From contig JAGPKD010000002.1 in NCBI GenBank assembly GCA_018054125.1, forward strand, positions 14,186 through 61,375: a stretch of 47,190 nt of DNA. The letters run 5' to 3'. The number at the start of each line of letters is the position of its first letter. The stretch's first letter is position 1. Origin of the DNA: Candidatus Oleihabitans oleiphilus. GTDB taxonomy: Bacteria; Atribacterota; Phoenicimicrobiia; Phoenicimicrobiales; Stramentimicrobiaceae. This document shows positions 9,810 through 17,840 of this stretch, in pieces. A program made the translations under genes and the position numbers. The notes under the pieces are model-generated. The model saw only the letters and a list, made by a program, of their open reading frames with translations, searched no databases and was not told the origin of the DNA.

Positions 9810-10760
9810 TTGGGAATTTGGAGTTCACTAATTAATTTTGTAGGCCAGCTTTTGGAGTTTTTATATGGGTTTACTCACGATTATGGGTTAGCTATAATTT
9901 TATTGACTATCATTATTAGAGTTCTACTGTATCCGTTGATGCAAAAACAGATGACCTCCATGCGAGAAACCCAGAAGATACAGCCTCTCATGCAAGAAAT
10001 TCAGAGAAAATATAAAAATGATAAAGAGAGAATGAACCAGGAATTAATGAGGTTGTATAAAGAACACAAGGTAAACCCAATGGGAGGTTGTTTACCTCTT
10101 ATAATTCAAATGCCGATTTTAATTTTATTTTTTCAGGTTTTAAGAGATTTTGAATATTTAGATCCTTTGACTAATCAAGTTGCTGGTGGTTTTTTATGGA
10201 TTAAAAATGAGGTTATGTATAAAGGGGAAATGTTGGCTGGTTTAGCTGCACCAGATCAATTATTTGGTATTGTTCCGGAAACAGTACCCTTAATCGGAGG
10301 AGTTCCTATTGGCATATTACCTTTCTTAGTAGGTGCCTCCATGTATGTTCAACAAAAGCTTACCACTCCAGCAATACCGGCAAGCAGCCAAAACAACAAT
10401 ACACCCAATCCTGCTGCTAATACCCAGAAGATAATGAATACCGTTATGCCCATTATGATTACCTTTATCAGTTTTAGCTTGCCTTCTGGATTGAGTTTAT
10501 ACTGGTTTACCTCAACTCTTTTTGGCATTGGACAGCAGATCTTGATTAATAAGAAAGAACCGAACATTAAGCAAGAAGCAGATATTGCAAAAGAAAAAAC
10601 GGAAAAAGAGGTAAAAACAATACAGAAGGAAGAGACAGTTAATAAACCAAAAGAAAAAGAGGAGATTCCCTGGATACCTGGCTATGAAAAGCCAACTCCT
10701 AATCCAAGCAAAAAGGCTGGGAAGCAAGGAAAGAAAAAAGGGAAAGTAAAGAAGAATTAA
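9810..10760 (+). CDS. yidC: YidC/Oxa1 family membrane protein insertase
   Basis: A 316-residue insertase of the short form without the large periplasmic domain of E. coli YidC. Seen in order: an amphipathic start, TM segment LAIILLTIIIRVLLYPL with the conserved groove arginine, a cytoplasmic hairpin (MRETQKIQPLMQEIQRKYKN), NPMGGCLPLIIQMPILILFF, further TM segments around residues 165-180 and 210-235, and a Lys-rich C-terminal tail suited to ribosome contact. The start is TTG at 9810 with AAAAAAGGAGAG 9 bases upstream; the ATG at 9805 opens a frame that stops at once. It works with YidD. Confidence 0.95.
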   Translation: MGIWSSLINFVGQLLEFLYGFTHDYGLAIILLTIIIRVLLYPLMQKQMTSMRETQKIQPLMQEIQRKYKNDKERMNQELMRLYKEHKVNPMGGCLPLIIQMPILILFFQVLRDFEYLDPLTNQVAGGFLWIKNEVMYKGEMLAGLAAPDQLFGIVPETVPLIGGVPIGILPFLVGASMYVQQKLTTPAIPASSQNNNTPNPAANTQKIMNTVMPIMITFISFSLPSGLSLYWFTSTLFGIGQQILINKKEPNIKQEADIAKEKTEKEVKTIQKEETVNKPKEKEEIPWIPGYEKPTPNPSKKAGKQGKKKGKVKKN

Positions 10761-10860
10761 ATTGGGGTTCTCAATTAAGGGGGATTCTTCCCTTGAATAT
10801 CGGAATTTCAAAAAAATTCTGATACTATAAAATACTCTTTTTAGATAAGAAACAATATAT

Positions 10861-11250
10861 TTAGGTATCGGAATTTCAATAATTCCGATACCTAAATATA
10901 AAGGATTGATTTGTTATAAAAAATTTAGCAAAACAAGATATGCATTTCTGGAAAAGGAATTTTTCTTTATTTTTTAACTAACGTTTAAACTAAATACTAG
11001 ATACTCAATACTGATAATTGAGGGGTTTCAGGGGGCGAAGCTCCCTGATTATCTTGTTACACCATCTCTCTAATCCCCTCCCTTAGAAGGGAGAGGTAAG
11101 GATGAGGTTGATAAATAGTTATCAGTTTGCAGTTAACCGTTTTCAGATAAAAGATGCGGGTATAAGTGGATGAGATTGCTTCGTCGCTTTGCTCCTCGCA
11201 ATGACAAAATAGTATATCGTTTAAATACAGTTGCTAGTCGGAAGTTATTT
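10861..11250 (+). repeat. 390-bp composite repeat, plus-orientation copy
   Basis: From a perfect hairpin A (TTAGGTATCGGAATT with AATTCCGATACCTAA) through the 200-bp element, hairpin B (11029-11047), ATCTTGTTACACCATCTCTC, CCTTAGAAGGGAGAGGTAAG, ATAAATAGTTATCAGTTTGC, GAGATTGCTTCGTCGC, CTCCTCGCAATGACAAAAT, and GTTGCTAGTCGGAAGTTATT. The whole arrangement recurs inverted at 31016-31413. Confidence 0.9.
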
Positions 11251-11259
11251 CAGGGGTTT

Positions 11260-11425
11260 CAGGGGAAACCTCCCCTGATTAAATTATGTTAATAATTTAA
11301 TGAATTTCTGATTTATACAATTAAGACCTTATTTTTAAGCTGAAATTTACTATATACTAAGTACTATATACTCAATACTAGTAAGAGGGGGTTTCAGGGG
11401 GCGGAGCCCCTTGAATATCTTGAGG
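11260..11425 (+). repeat. hairpin B plus partial 200-bp repeat before jag
   Basis: Contains hairpin B at 11260-11277 (CAGGGGA/TCCCCTG), then the right part of the 200-bp element (ATATACTCAATACTAGTAAG) ending in another hairpin B at 11395-11413 (CAGGGGGC/GCCCCTTG). It ends about 18 bases before the jag start and supplies most of the jag leader. Confidence 0.75.
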
Positions 11426-11442
11426 TAAAGAAAGAGGGTTTT

Positions 11443-11976
11443 TTGTTAACTTCTGGGAATAAAGATAGAGAAATAAAATTAAATAGCAAAGATGAAAAAG
11501 CTTATCAGGTTCTTTCCAAAATTGTTAATGGCATTAATGCTGGTGCGGAAGTGAGTATGACCTATACTAATCAAGATTATACTATATTTGAGATTAGTAA
11601 AGCAGATCCAGGTATTATCATTGGAAAGCATGGTCATACCCTTGATGCCATACAATATTTACTTAATTTGGTAGTTAATAAAGAAAAAGACCATCAAAGT
11701 AATAAAATTTATCTAGTTGATATTAATGGATATCGAAAAAGAAGAGAAGAAACTTTTAAAAAATATGCTAAAGAAAAAGCGGAAATTGCGAAAAGAAAGG
11801 GCTGTACAGTAGCCCTTTATTATATGAATAGTATAGAGAGAAAGTTAGTTCATATGGCTCTTAAAGAAGATCCAGAGGTAATTACTTATAGTGAAGGAAG
11901 AGAGCCTTACCGTAGAGTCATAATTAAACCAACTTCTCAAACTGAGGCCGGTGTTAATAAAAAAGATGAATATTAA
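11443..11976 (+). CDS. jag: Jag/KhpB-like RNA-binding protein (KH-R3H), lacking Jag_N
   Basis: A 177-residue protein. The KH domain has PGIIIGKHGHTLDAIQYL (about residues 57-74). The R3H domain is MNSIERKLVHMAL followed by SEGREPYRRVIIKP. Jag/KhpB binds RNA and affects cell elongation and division in Firmicutes. Many homologues begin with a Jag_N domain; here only about 25 residues precede the KH region. The start is TTG at 11443 with AAAGAGGG about 6 bases upstream; the frame is open upstream to a stop at 11341 but that DNA is repeat and has no good start. Its place between yidC and mnmE is standard. Confidence 0.92.
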   Translation: MLTSGNKDREIKLNSKDEKAYQVLSKIVNGINAGAEVSMTYTNQDYTIFEISKADPGIIIGKHGHTLDAIQYLLNLVVNKEKDHQSNKIYLVDINGYRKRREETFKKYAKEKAEIAKRKGCTVALYYMNSIERKLVHMALKEDPEVITYSEGREPYRRVIIKPTSQTEAGVNKKDEY

Positions 11977-12084
11977 TCTTAAGTATAAGATTAAATAAAT
12001 TTATAAAAATTAAACAAAAAAATATTTAAGTAAATCCTTCCTCTTGAAAGCTCCCAGAAATAATCTTAAGATAATAATTTATCA

Positions 12085-12199
12085 CCTCTTCCTTCCTTTC
12101 CCATCGAAAGGAGAGGGTTAGATGAGGATGTCAAAATATATATTGCTCCCTATTTAAAAAAATTTGGTAATATCGAAATTTCCAAGAAATTTCGATACC
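12085..12199. repeat. repeat fragments and hairpin A before mnmE
   Basis: The jag-mnmE gap (11977-12223) holds a diverged fragment of the CTCTCCCTT/AAGGGAGAG repeat (about 12085-12127) and hairpin A at 12166-12199 (TATCGAAATTTC with GAAATTTCGATA). The hairpin ends 24 bases before the mnmE ATG, so it would be the last structure in the leader. Confidence 0.7.
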
Positions 12200-12223
12200 C
12201 TTAAATAAAAAAAAGGAATCCAG

Positions 12224-13657
12224 ATGAAATGCTATCAATTAAAAGAGAATAATAGAGAAGATGATACTATTGTTGCTATTTCCACACCGCCAGGCATGGG
12301 CGGTATTAGTATTGTACGATTGAGTGGTCCCCAATCTATTGAAATTGCCAGTAAAATATTTCTTTATAAAGGAAAGGCAAAAAAGAACCCAAACGAATAT
12401 CGTTCCCATTGTCTTTATTATGGAACAATTGTACAACCATGGGATGATAGGGTAGTAGATGAAGTATTATTGACTATTATGCGAAAACCAAAAACATATA
12501 CTAGAGAGGATGTAGTGGAAATCAATTGTCACGGGGGATTTTTGGTGGTAAATAAAGTTTTGGAGATCGCATGTAAACTGGGAGCAAGGATTGCCGAGCC
12601 TGGAGAATTTACTAAATTAGCATTTTTAAATGGCAGGATAGATTTGAGTCAGGCAGAGGCTGTTATTGATATTATTAAGTCAAGCAACGAAAAAAGTTTG
12701 CAATCTTCTCTTTATCAACTTTCTGGTGGTCTCAAAGAAAAGATAAATCATTTAAAAAATAAGATAGTTGATTTAAACGTAAGAATTGAAGCCCCTCTGG
12801 ATTTTCCGGATCAGGGTATTGCTGAGATTAAGAAAGAAGAGATTAAAAAAATTATAAATGAATGCTCAAGTGAAGTAAATAAATTATTAGATACAGTGCA
12901 ATATGGTCAGATAATTAAAGAAGGGATTAATGCCATAATTCTGGGGAAAACTAATGTTGGTAAATCGAGTCTCTTTAATCTATTATTAAAGAGAAACAGA
13001 TCTATTGTCACCTCTTTACCAGGAACTACTAGGGATTTAATTGAAGAGTCTATTAATATTAATGGTATTACCTTTCATCTGATTGATACTGCAGGAATGA
13101 AAATCCCAGAAAATATAGTTGAGCAAATTAGCCTGAAGAGAGTAAGGGAATACATGGAATTTGCACAATTGTTTATAGTAATGTTTGATAATAGCCGTCC
13201 CATAGATTCTGATGATATAAAACTGATGAAAAAAATAGAAAGTTACCATAATCGTAATATAAATATAATTTTGGTAATAAATAAAATAGATTTACCACCT
13301 GGGATGGATATATCAGAATTGCGCTCTAGATTTAGCCAGAATGATTTTGTCACTATGTCTATCAAGAAAAAGATTGGCATCGATACTCTGTTAGAAAAGA
13401 TGACTAATCTGATTCTCTCTGATATAAATATTCCGGATGAGGAGCTTATTATCAATAATAAAAGACATCTGAATTGTTTACTCCAAGCAAAAAATTGTTT
13501 AAATAAGCTTAGAAGCAGTTTAGAAGAGGGGATACCGCTTGATTTCGTAGCAATGGATTTAAAATATATTGCTAATCAACTAGCAAATATTACTGGAGAA
13601 TCTTGCGATGAAGAGATTATCAGTGGTATATTTTCGAAGTTCTGTATCGGTAAATAA
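12224..13657 (+). CDS. mnmE: tRNA modification GTPase MnmE
   Basis: A 477-residue GTPase that, with MnmG, installs cmnm5 or nm5 groups on wobble uridine of certain tRNAs. The folate-binding N-terminal domain has IVAISTPPGMGGISIVRLSG. The helical domain follows. The G domain (about residues 215-380) has ILGKTNVGKSSLFN (G1), the G2 threonine region SLPGTTRDLIEE, DTAGM (G3) and NKID (G4). The C-terminal CIGK motif is intact. AAAAAGGAATCCAG precedes the ATG. Its obligate partner mnmG is not next to it, unlike most genomes with this gene order. Confidence 0.97.
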   Translation: MKCYQLKENNREDDTIVAISTPPGMGGISIVRLSGPQSIEIASKIFLYKGKAKKNPNEYRSHCLYYGTIVQPWDDRVVDEVLLTIMRKPKTYTREDVVEINCHGGFLVVNKVLEIACKLGARIAEPGEFTKLAFLNGRIDLSQAEAVIDIIKSSNEKSLQSSLYQLSGGLKEKINHLKNKIVDLNVRIEAPLDFPDQGIAEIKKEEIKKIINECSSEVNKLLDTVQYGQIIKEGINAIILGKTNVGKSSLFNLLLKRNRSIVTSLPGTTRDLIEESININGITFHLIDTAGMKIPENIVEQISLKRVREYMEFAQLFIVMFDNSRPIDSDDIKLMKKIESYHNRNINIILVINKIDLPPGMDISELRSRFSQNDFVTMSIKKKIGIDTLLEKMTNLILSDINIPDEELIINNKRHLNCLLQAKNCLNKLRSSLEEGIPLDFVAMDLKYIANQLANITGESCDEEIISGIFSKFCIGK

Positions 13658-13817
13658 AAAACTAATTATTAGTTGAAGGTTTCTAGTTGATATTTATGTA
13701 GCAGAATATCAAAAAAATTCTTTTTTAAATAAGAACGATATATATTAAGATAGATTTTAAGGTAAACTATAATTTACATAATTATTATAACTTGAGATAA
13801 AAATAGGATTTTATTAT

Positions 13818-13845
13818 CAACAATGTTCCACGTGGAACATTGTTG
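13818..13845. promoter_or_regulatory. parS centromere site with extended 28-bp palindrome
   Basis: The core TGTTCCACGTGGAACA (13824-13839) matches the conserved ParB-binding parS palindrome. It is extended on both sides by CAACAA and TTGTTG into a perfect 28-bp palindrome. ParB loads here as a CTP-dependent clamp. Confidence 0.92.
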
Positions 13846-13865
13846 AGTTAAAAGCTGGAGAAGCA

Positions 13866-13927
13866 GGTAAAGTATTCTGCCAGAATTTATGAGAGGTATA
13901 AATTATATATAAATCAAATACTTTACC
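13866..13927. repeat. long inverted repeat next to parS
   Basis: GGTAAAGTATT (13866-13876) and AATACTTTACC (13917-13927) are perfect 11-bp arms around a 40-base AT-rich centre. A related TTACTTTACC follows at about 14013-14022. Confidence 0.6.
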
Positions 13928-13977
13928 AGAAAAACAATAACCAGGAAAATCAGGGAGAAATTACTGTTATTTTTCTT

Positions 13978-13997
13978 TGTGAATAAACTGTGGAAAA
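13978..13997 (-). promoter_or_regulatory. DnaA-box doublet 1
   Basis: TGTGAATAA (exact DnaA box in reverse) and TGTGGAAAA lie in the same orientation with starts 11 bases apart, about one helical turn. The 20-base arrangement recurs at 14183-14202. Confidence 0.6.
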
Positions 13998-14182
13998 ATA
14001 GAATCATATTATTTACTTTACCAATAAAGGCCAATGACAGAAATAATAACAATGCTAATTAAGGAAGAAATAGGGAATTACTATTTATAAAAGCCTATTA
14101 TTCTTTATGTTTTCTTTAAAGGCAAGGGTAGGCAATTTCCCTGGTCTTTTTTCAATGCAGTCAAAATGGATAAAAAAGAGGT

Positions 14183-14202
14183 TGTGAAAAAACTGTGGAA
14201 AA
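14183..14202 (-). promoter_or_regulatory. DnaA-box doublet 2, overlapping the rsmG start
   Basis: TGTGAAAAA and TGTGGAAAA, again 11 bases apart; only one base differs from doublet 1 across 20 positions. The GTG start codon of rsmG (14195) lies inside the second box, so DnaA binding could block rsmG expression. Confidence 0.5.
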
Positions 14203-14974
14203 AGATAAAATATCTTTTCATATGGAAAGTGACATCCAACAACATATAGCCATAGGTTCTCTTGCTTTAGGATTAAATTTAACCAAAGACAATATTGAAA
14301 AATTTATAATTTATTTAAAAATGATTAATTCTTATCAGAACAGGATAAATATAACCTCCATAACAGAACCCTACGATATTATTAGCAAACATTTTTTGGA
14401 TTCACTCTCTTCGCTAAAACTTATTAACCAGGAGTTGTTAAATTATAACCAGGAGAAAAGAAAAAAAATAATTGATGTCGGCAGTGGTGCAGGGTTTCCC
14501 GGATTGCCTCTTAAAATTGTTTTACCTCAAGTAAGCATGTTTTTATTAGAAGCCAGAGGGAACAGGGTAATGTTTTTGAATGATGTTGTCAATAGCTTAG
14601 AGTTAAAGGATACCAAAATAATTAAAGATAGAGCAGAAAATATAGGGAAGATGGCAGAGTATCGGGAAAAATTTCATATTGTTTTATCAAGAGCAGTTGC
14701 CCCTCTTGCTGTTTTATGTGAATATTGCCTTCCTTTATGTAAGGTTAAAGGTGCCATGATTGCCTTTAAAGGTAGTTCCTATTGTCAGGAATTATCGAGT
14801 AATAATAAAGTAATTGAAAAATTGGGAGGCTCATTAGAAAGCGTAAACATGATAAAAATTCCTTATTCTAATCATGTTCGTTACATTATAGTTATCCGCA
14901 AAATAAGTTCAACTCCAGAAAATTATCCTCGAAAAAATGGAATTCCTCAGAAAAGACCTTTGTATTTTGCGTAA
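14195..14974 (+). CDS. rsmG: 16S rRNA m7G527 methyltransferase RsmG
   Basis: A 259-residue Rossmann methyltransferase using S-adenosylmethionine. Key segments are RINITSITEPYDIISKHFLDSL-like substrate region, the SAM-binding IIDVGSGAGFPGLPLKI (about residues 93-109), FLLEARGNRVMFL, and LSRAVAPLAVLCEY. The C-terminal PRKNGIPQKRPL tail is typical of Firmicutes-type RsmG. The GTG at 14195 has AAGAGG about 13 bases upstream; an in-frame ATG at 14222 lacks a ribosome binding site, so I chose the GTG. It follows the parS/DnaA-box spacer and precedes a repeat-rich gap and parA. Confidence 0.94.
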   Translation: MEKDKISFHMESDIQQHIAIGSLALGLNLTKDNIEKFIIYLKMINSYQNRINITSITEPYDIISKHFLDSLSSLKLINQELLNYNQEKRKKIIDVGSGAGFPGLPLKIVLPQVSMFLLEARGNRVMFLNDVVNSLELKDTKIIKDRAENIGKMAEYREKFHIVLSRAVAPLAVLCEYCLPLCKVKGAMIAFKGSSYCQELSSNNKVIEKLGGSLESVNMIKIPYSNHVRYIIVIRKISSTPENYPRKNGIPQKRPLYFA

Positions 14975-15046
14975 AAATTTGTTAATATTAGTTTATAATT
15001 CATTATTATCTATAATAAGAGGTTCTCAAAGGGAAGAATTCCCCTG

Positions 15047-15079
15047 GAATATTGGAATTGCCAGGCAATTTCAATATTC
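15047..15079. repeat. 33-base hairpin (GAATATTGGAATTGCC type)
   Basis: GAATATTGGAATTGCC pairs with GGCAATTTCAATATTC around a single A. A copy at 27208-27240 is the same except for one T-A to C-G pair exchange. It is preceded by a degenerate hairpin B (AAAGGGAAGAATTCCCC). Confidence 0.85.
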
Positions 15080-15125
15080 TTAAAAAACAATTATCTAAAA
15101 TAAGTATAGTAATATTAATATTCTA

Positions 15126-15450
15126 ACACTCCCACTCTAATCCTCTCCCTTAGAAGGGAGAGGTAAGGTGAGGGTGATAAATAGTTATCAGTTTACAGTT
15201 AACTGTTTTCAGATAAAAGATGCGGGTATAAGTGGATGAGATTGCTTCGTCGCTTTGCTCCTCGCAATGACAAAATCGTATACCGTATTACGTATAACGT
15301 ATATCGTTAAAATTAGTCGTTGGTCGTTAGTATCTGGCATTTAGTTTGCCTATTACTTATTACTGAATTGGCTCCTCGCAATGACAAAATGGTATACCGT
15401 ATTACTTATAATGTATATCGTTTAAATACAGTTGCTAGTCGGAATGTAAT
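15126..15450 (+). repeat. composite repeat, two tandem partial copies
   Basis: The first part (about 15126-15315) matches the right two thirds of the 390-bp element, including CCTTAGAAGGGAGAGGTAAG and GAGATTGCTTCGTCGC. The second (about 15365-15450) restarts at GCTCCTCGCAATGACAAAAT and runs to GTTGCTAGTCGGAATGTAAT, followed by a degenerate hairpin B. TATACCGTATTACGTATAAC-like AT palindromes occur in both. Confidence 0.8.
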
Positions 15451-15525
15451 TCAGGGGTTCTCAAGGGGAAGGATTCTCCTTGATAATCTTAGATTTTTAA
15501 GTGATTAGGTTTTTCCCGAACAATA

Positions 15526-15541
15526 TGTTCCACGTGGAACA
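15526..15541. promoter_or_regulatory. parS centromere site before parA
   Basis: A second perfect TGTTCCACGTGGAACA, 30 bases before the parA ATG. Together with the site at 13818-13845 it brackets rsmG. The position lets ParB bind in the parAB leader and possibly autoregulate. Confidence 0.92.
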
Positions 15542-15570
15542 TTGAATTTTAAAAAAAGGATCTATTAAAA

Positions 15571-16332
15571 ATGAATAAAATAATAGCTATTAGTAATCAA
15601 AAAGGGGGTGTAGGAAAGACAACCACTGCAATTAATTTAAGTGCTTTTTTAGCAATTGAGAAGAAAAAAGTCTTATTGGTCGATATTGATCCTCAGGGGA
15701 ATGCCAGCAGTGGAATAGGTATAGAACGTTCTAAAATAGAAAAAAATATATATGATTGCCTTATTAACCAGACTCCTGTGACGGAAGTTCTTGTTTCTAG
15801 CCAGATTGAAAATTTAGATGTACTGCCTTCTACCTTACAGTTAGCAGGAGCAGAAATAGAATTGGTAAATTACATTTCTCGGGAAAATCGCTTAAAACAG
15901 CTTATCCGCCCTATAAAAGAAAAGTATGATTATATCATTGTTGATACCCCTCCTTCCTTAGGATTACTTACTTTAAATGCTCTGAATGCTGCTGATTCGG
16001 TTATAATTCCAGTACAATGTGAATATTATGCTCTGGAAGGGATTGGTCAATTATTAAATACCATTACCCTGGTAAAAGAAAATTTAAATCCCAATCTATC
16101 GATCGAAGGAATTTTATTAACTATGTATGATCAGAGAAATAATTTATCGAAAGAAGTAGCTGAAGAGATTGATAGACATTTTCACGGTAGTATTTTTCAG
16201 TCCATTATTCCTCGCAATGTTCGTTTAAGTGAGGCACCCAGTTATGGTCAACCGATTGTTCTCTATGAAGCAAAATCTAGAGGTTCCCAGGCTTATCATA
16301 AGTTAGCACTGGAGGTGATTGCTCATGGCTAA
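15571..16332 (+). CDS. parA: ParA/Soj chromosome partitioning ATPase
   Basis: A 253-residue deviant-Walker ATPase that drives origin segregation with ParB. Walker A is KGGVGKTTTAINL (about residues 10-22) with the signature first lysine; Walker A' is VDIDPQGNASSGIG; Walker B is YIIVDTPPSLG. Length is typical of the short chromosomal form (Soj) that lacks an N-terminal HTH. AAAAGGATC precedes the ATG. It overlaps parB by 8 bp. Confidence 0.97.
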   Translation: MNKIIAISNQKGGVGKTTTAINLSAFLAIEKKKVLLVDIDPQGNASSGIGIERSKIEKNIYDCLINQTPVTEVLVSSQIENLDVLPSTLQLAGAEIELVNYISRENRLKQLIRPIKEKYDYIIVDTPPSLGLLTLNALNAADSVIIPVQCEYYALEGIGQLLNTITLVKENLNPNLSIEGILLTMYDQRNNLSKEVAEEIDRHFHGSIFQSIIPRNVRLSEAPSYGQPIVLYEAKSRGSQAYHKLALEVIAHG

Positions 16333-17167
16333 AAAAGGCTTAGGCAAAGGTCTAGAATCAATTATACCTATTTCTAATATTAAAGATCGGTCTTATGTAA
16401 TGGAAATAGATGTGGATCAATTGACTCCTAATCTCTATCAACCAAGACAAGATTTTGACCAGGAGAAATTGGATGAATTAAAAGAATCAATCAAAGCCCA
16501 TGGTATTATTCAACCAATTATTGTTCGAGAATCATCCCAGGGCTATGAAATTGTAGCCGGAGAAAGAAGGTTTAAGGCAGCCAGAGAACTGGGAATAAAA
16601 AAAATTCCTGTTATTATCAAACAATTCAACAATCTTAAGACTTTTGAAGTGTCTTTGGTAGAAAACTTGCAAAGAGATGACCTTAATCCTATTGAACAAG
16701 CGTTTGCCTTTAAAAGATTGGTTGATGAATTTAGCCTTACTCACCAGGAGTTAGCTGAAATTACTGGAAAGAGTAGAACTTTTATAAGTAATACTATTCG
16801 ATTACTTAATTTAGATGAGTGGGTTAGAGAAAGAGTTGCTTCAGGGAAAATAAGTTTTGGCCACGCTAAAGTTTTATTGAGTTTGGATGATAAACAGATG
16901 CAGCAAGAATTCGGACAAAAAATCATCGAGCATGATTTATCGGTAAGGGATTTAGAACTAATAGTCGAGCGATGGAAAAAAAGAAAAGAAAAAGATTCAT
17001 TAACTAAGAAACGGAACGTGCAATATTTTCCAGAGCTTGAGAAAAAACTTATGGCTAAATTTGGAACTAAAGTAAATATTAAATTCAGTGGGAAAAGAGG
17101 GAAGCTGGTTATTGAATTTTATAGTAATGAGGATTTAAATAGGATTGCTAACCTTTTATTAGATTAA
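16325..17167 (+). CDS. parB: ParB/Spo0J chromosome partitioning protein
   Basis: A 280-residue CTP-dependent DNA clamp. It starts MAKKGLGKGLESIIP (the ParA-stimulating peptide). The CTPase domain carries QPIIVRESSQGYEIVAGERR with the GERRFKAA box and ENLQRDDLNPIEQA. The central HTH (LAEITGKSRTFISNTIRLL) recognises parS. The C-terminal dimerisation region follows. The ATG at 16325 lies inside the parA stop region, so translation is coupled. Two parS sites are within 3 kb. Confidence 0.97.
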   Translation: MAKKGLGKGLESIIPISNIKDRSYVMEIDVDQLTPNLYQPRQDFDQEKLDELKESIKAHGIIQPIIVRESSQGYEIVAGERRFKAARELGIKKIPVIIKQFNNLKTFEVSLVENLQRDDLNPIEQAFAFKRLVDEFSLTHQELAEITGKSRTFISNTIRLLNLDEWVRERVASGKISFGHAKVLLSLDDKQMQQEFGQKIIEHDLSVRDLELIVERWKKRKEKDSLTKKRNVQYFPELEKKLMAKFGTKVNIKFSGKRGKLVIEFYSNEDLNRIANLLLD

Positions 17168-17247
17168 TCTGTTAATTACAAGTTTTGTTAAATTACCATA
17201 TCTTTTAGTATGGTAAAACTGAAAAAATATAGTTAAAGAGGTTTAAT

Positions 17248-17796
17248 ATGAAAGAAAAAATATTTAATAATATTATCTTTATCCTTTTTACAATTTTATT
17301 ACTACTATTTTCTTTAAAATGTTTTTTAGTATCCTTTGGTATTATTAAAGAAGAGTTTCTCTTAAATATGGTAAATGAGAAGCTACACATAATTTACTCC
17401 ACATTTATATATCAAGTAATTCTAGCCTTAATAGGTTTTTTATTACTTTTCCTTGCTCTTTATCTGATATGGTTAAAACAAAAAATAGCTCAACAATTAC
17501 CACATGTTAAGATAGTTAACGATTTAGGTGAAATAAAAATTTCAACATCTTCTTTGGAACAGATTATTTTAAACATACTAAGTGGTGTGGAAGGGGTAAA
17601 ACAAATTAAACCAGAAATACAGGTACAAAAAGGGGAAAATATTAAAACCATATTGCACCTTATTGTTAACAAAGGCTGTAATATTCCAGAAACTGCTCGT
17701 TACCTTCAACAAAAGTTAAAAGAAGATTTGCCTAAACTAAGTGGAATTGAGGTAAAAGAAATTAAAATTAACGTAGATAAGATTGATTATGAGTAA
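17248..17796 (+). CDS. amaP: AmaP-like alkaline-shock membrane anchor protein
   Basis: A 182-residue protein with two N-terminal membrane segments (about residues 8-30 and 55-75), then a cytoplasmic domain ending in NVDKIDYE that resembles the Asp23-like fold of AmaP. In Staphylococcus, AmaP anchors Asp23 to the membrane. The adjacent asp23-like gene 44 bp downstream supports this. No catalytic residues are expected. It follows parB in the same direction. Confidence 0.8.
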   Translation: MKEKIFNNIIFILFTILLLLFSLKCFLVSFGIIKEEFLLNMVNEKLHIIYSTFIYQVILALIGFLLLFLALYLIWLKQKIAQQLPHVKIVNDLGEIKISTSSLEQIILNILSGVEGVKQIKPEIQVQKGENIKTILHLIVNKGCNIPETARYLQQKLKEDLPKLSGIEVKEIKINVDKIDYE

Positions 17797-17840
17797 TAAG
17801 TAATATAAGAAAAATCCCAAAATAAGGAGGTTTTAGATTT

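Larger units (their letters stand above)
13658..14182. other. mnmE-rsmG spacer in the usual mnmG position
   Basis: About 525 bp without a credible gene. It contains the parS palindrome (13818-13845), an inverted repeat (13866-13927) and a DnaA-box doublet (13978-13997). None of the repeat families that fill neighbouring gaps occurs here, apart from a weak AATATCAAAAAAATTC fragment near 13,707. Confidence 0.6.

Noticed and set aside
15320-15508. 62-residue ORF before parA
   Set aside because: Translated composite repeat; the related repeat at 21484-21687 gives a similar peptide only because the DNA is repeated.
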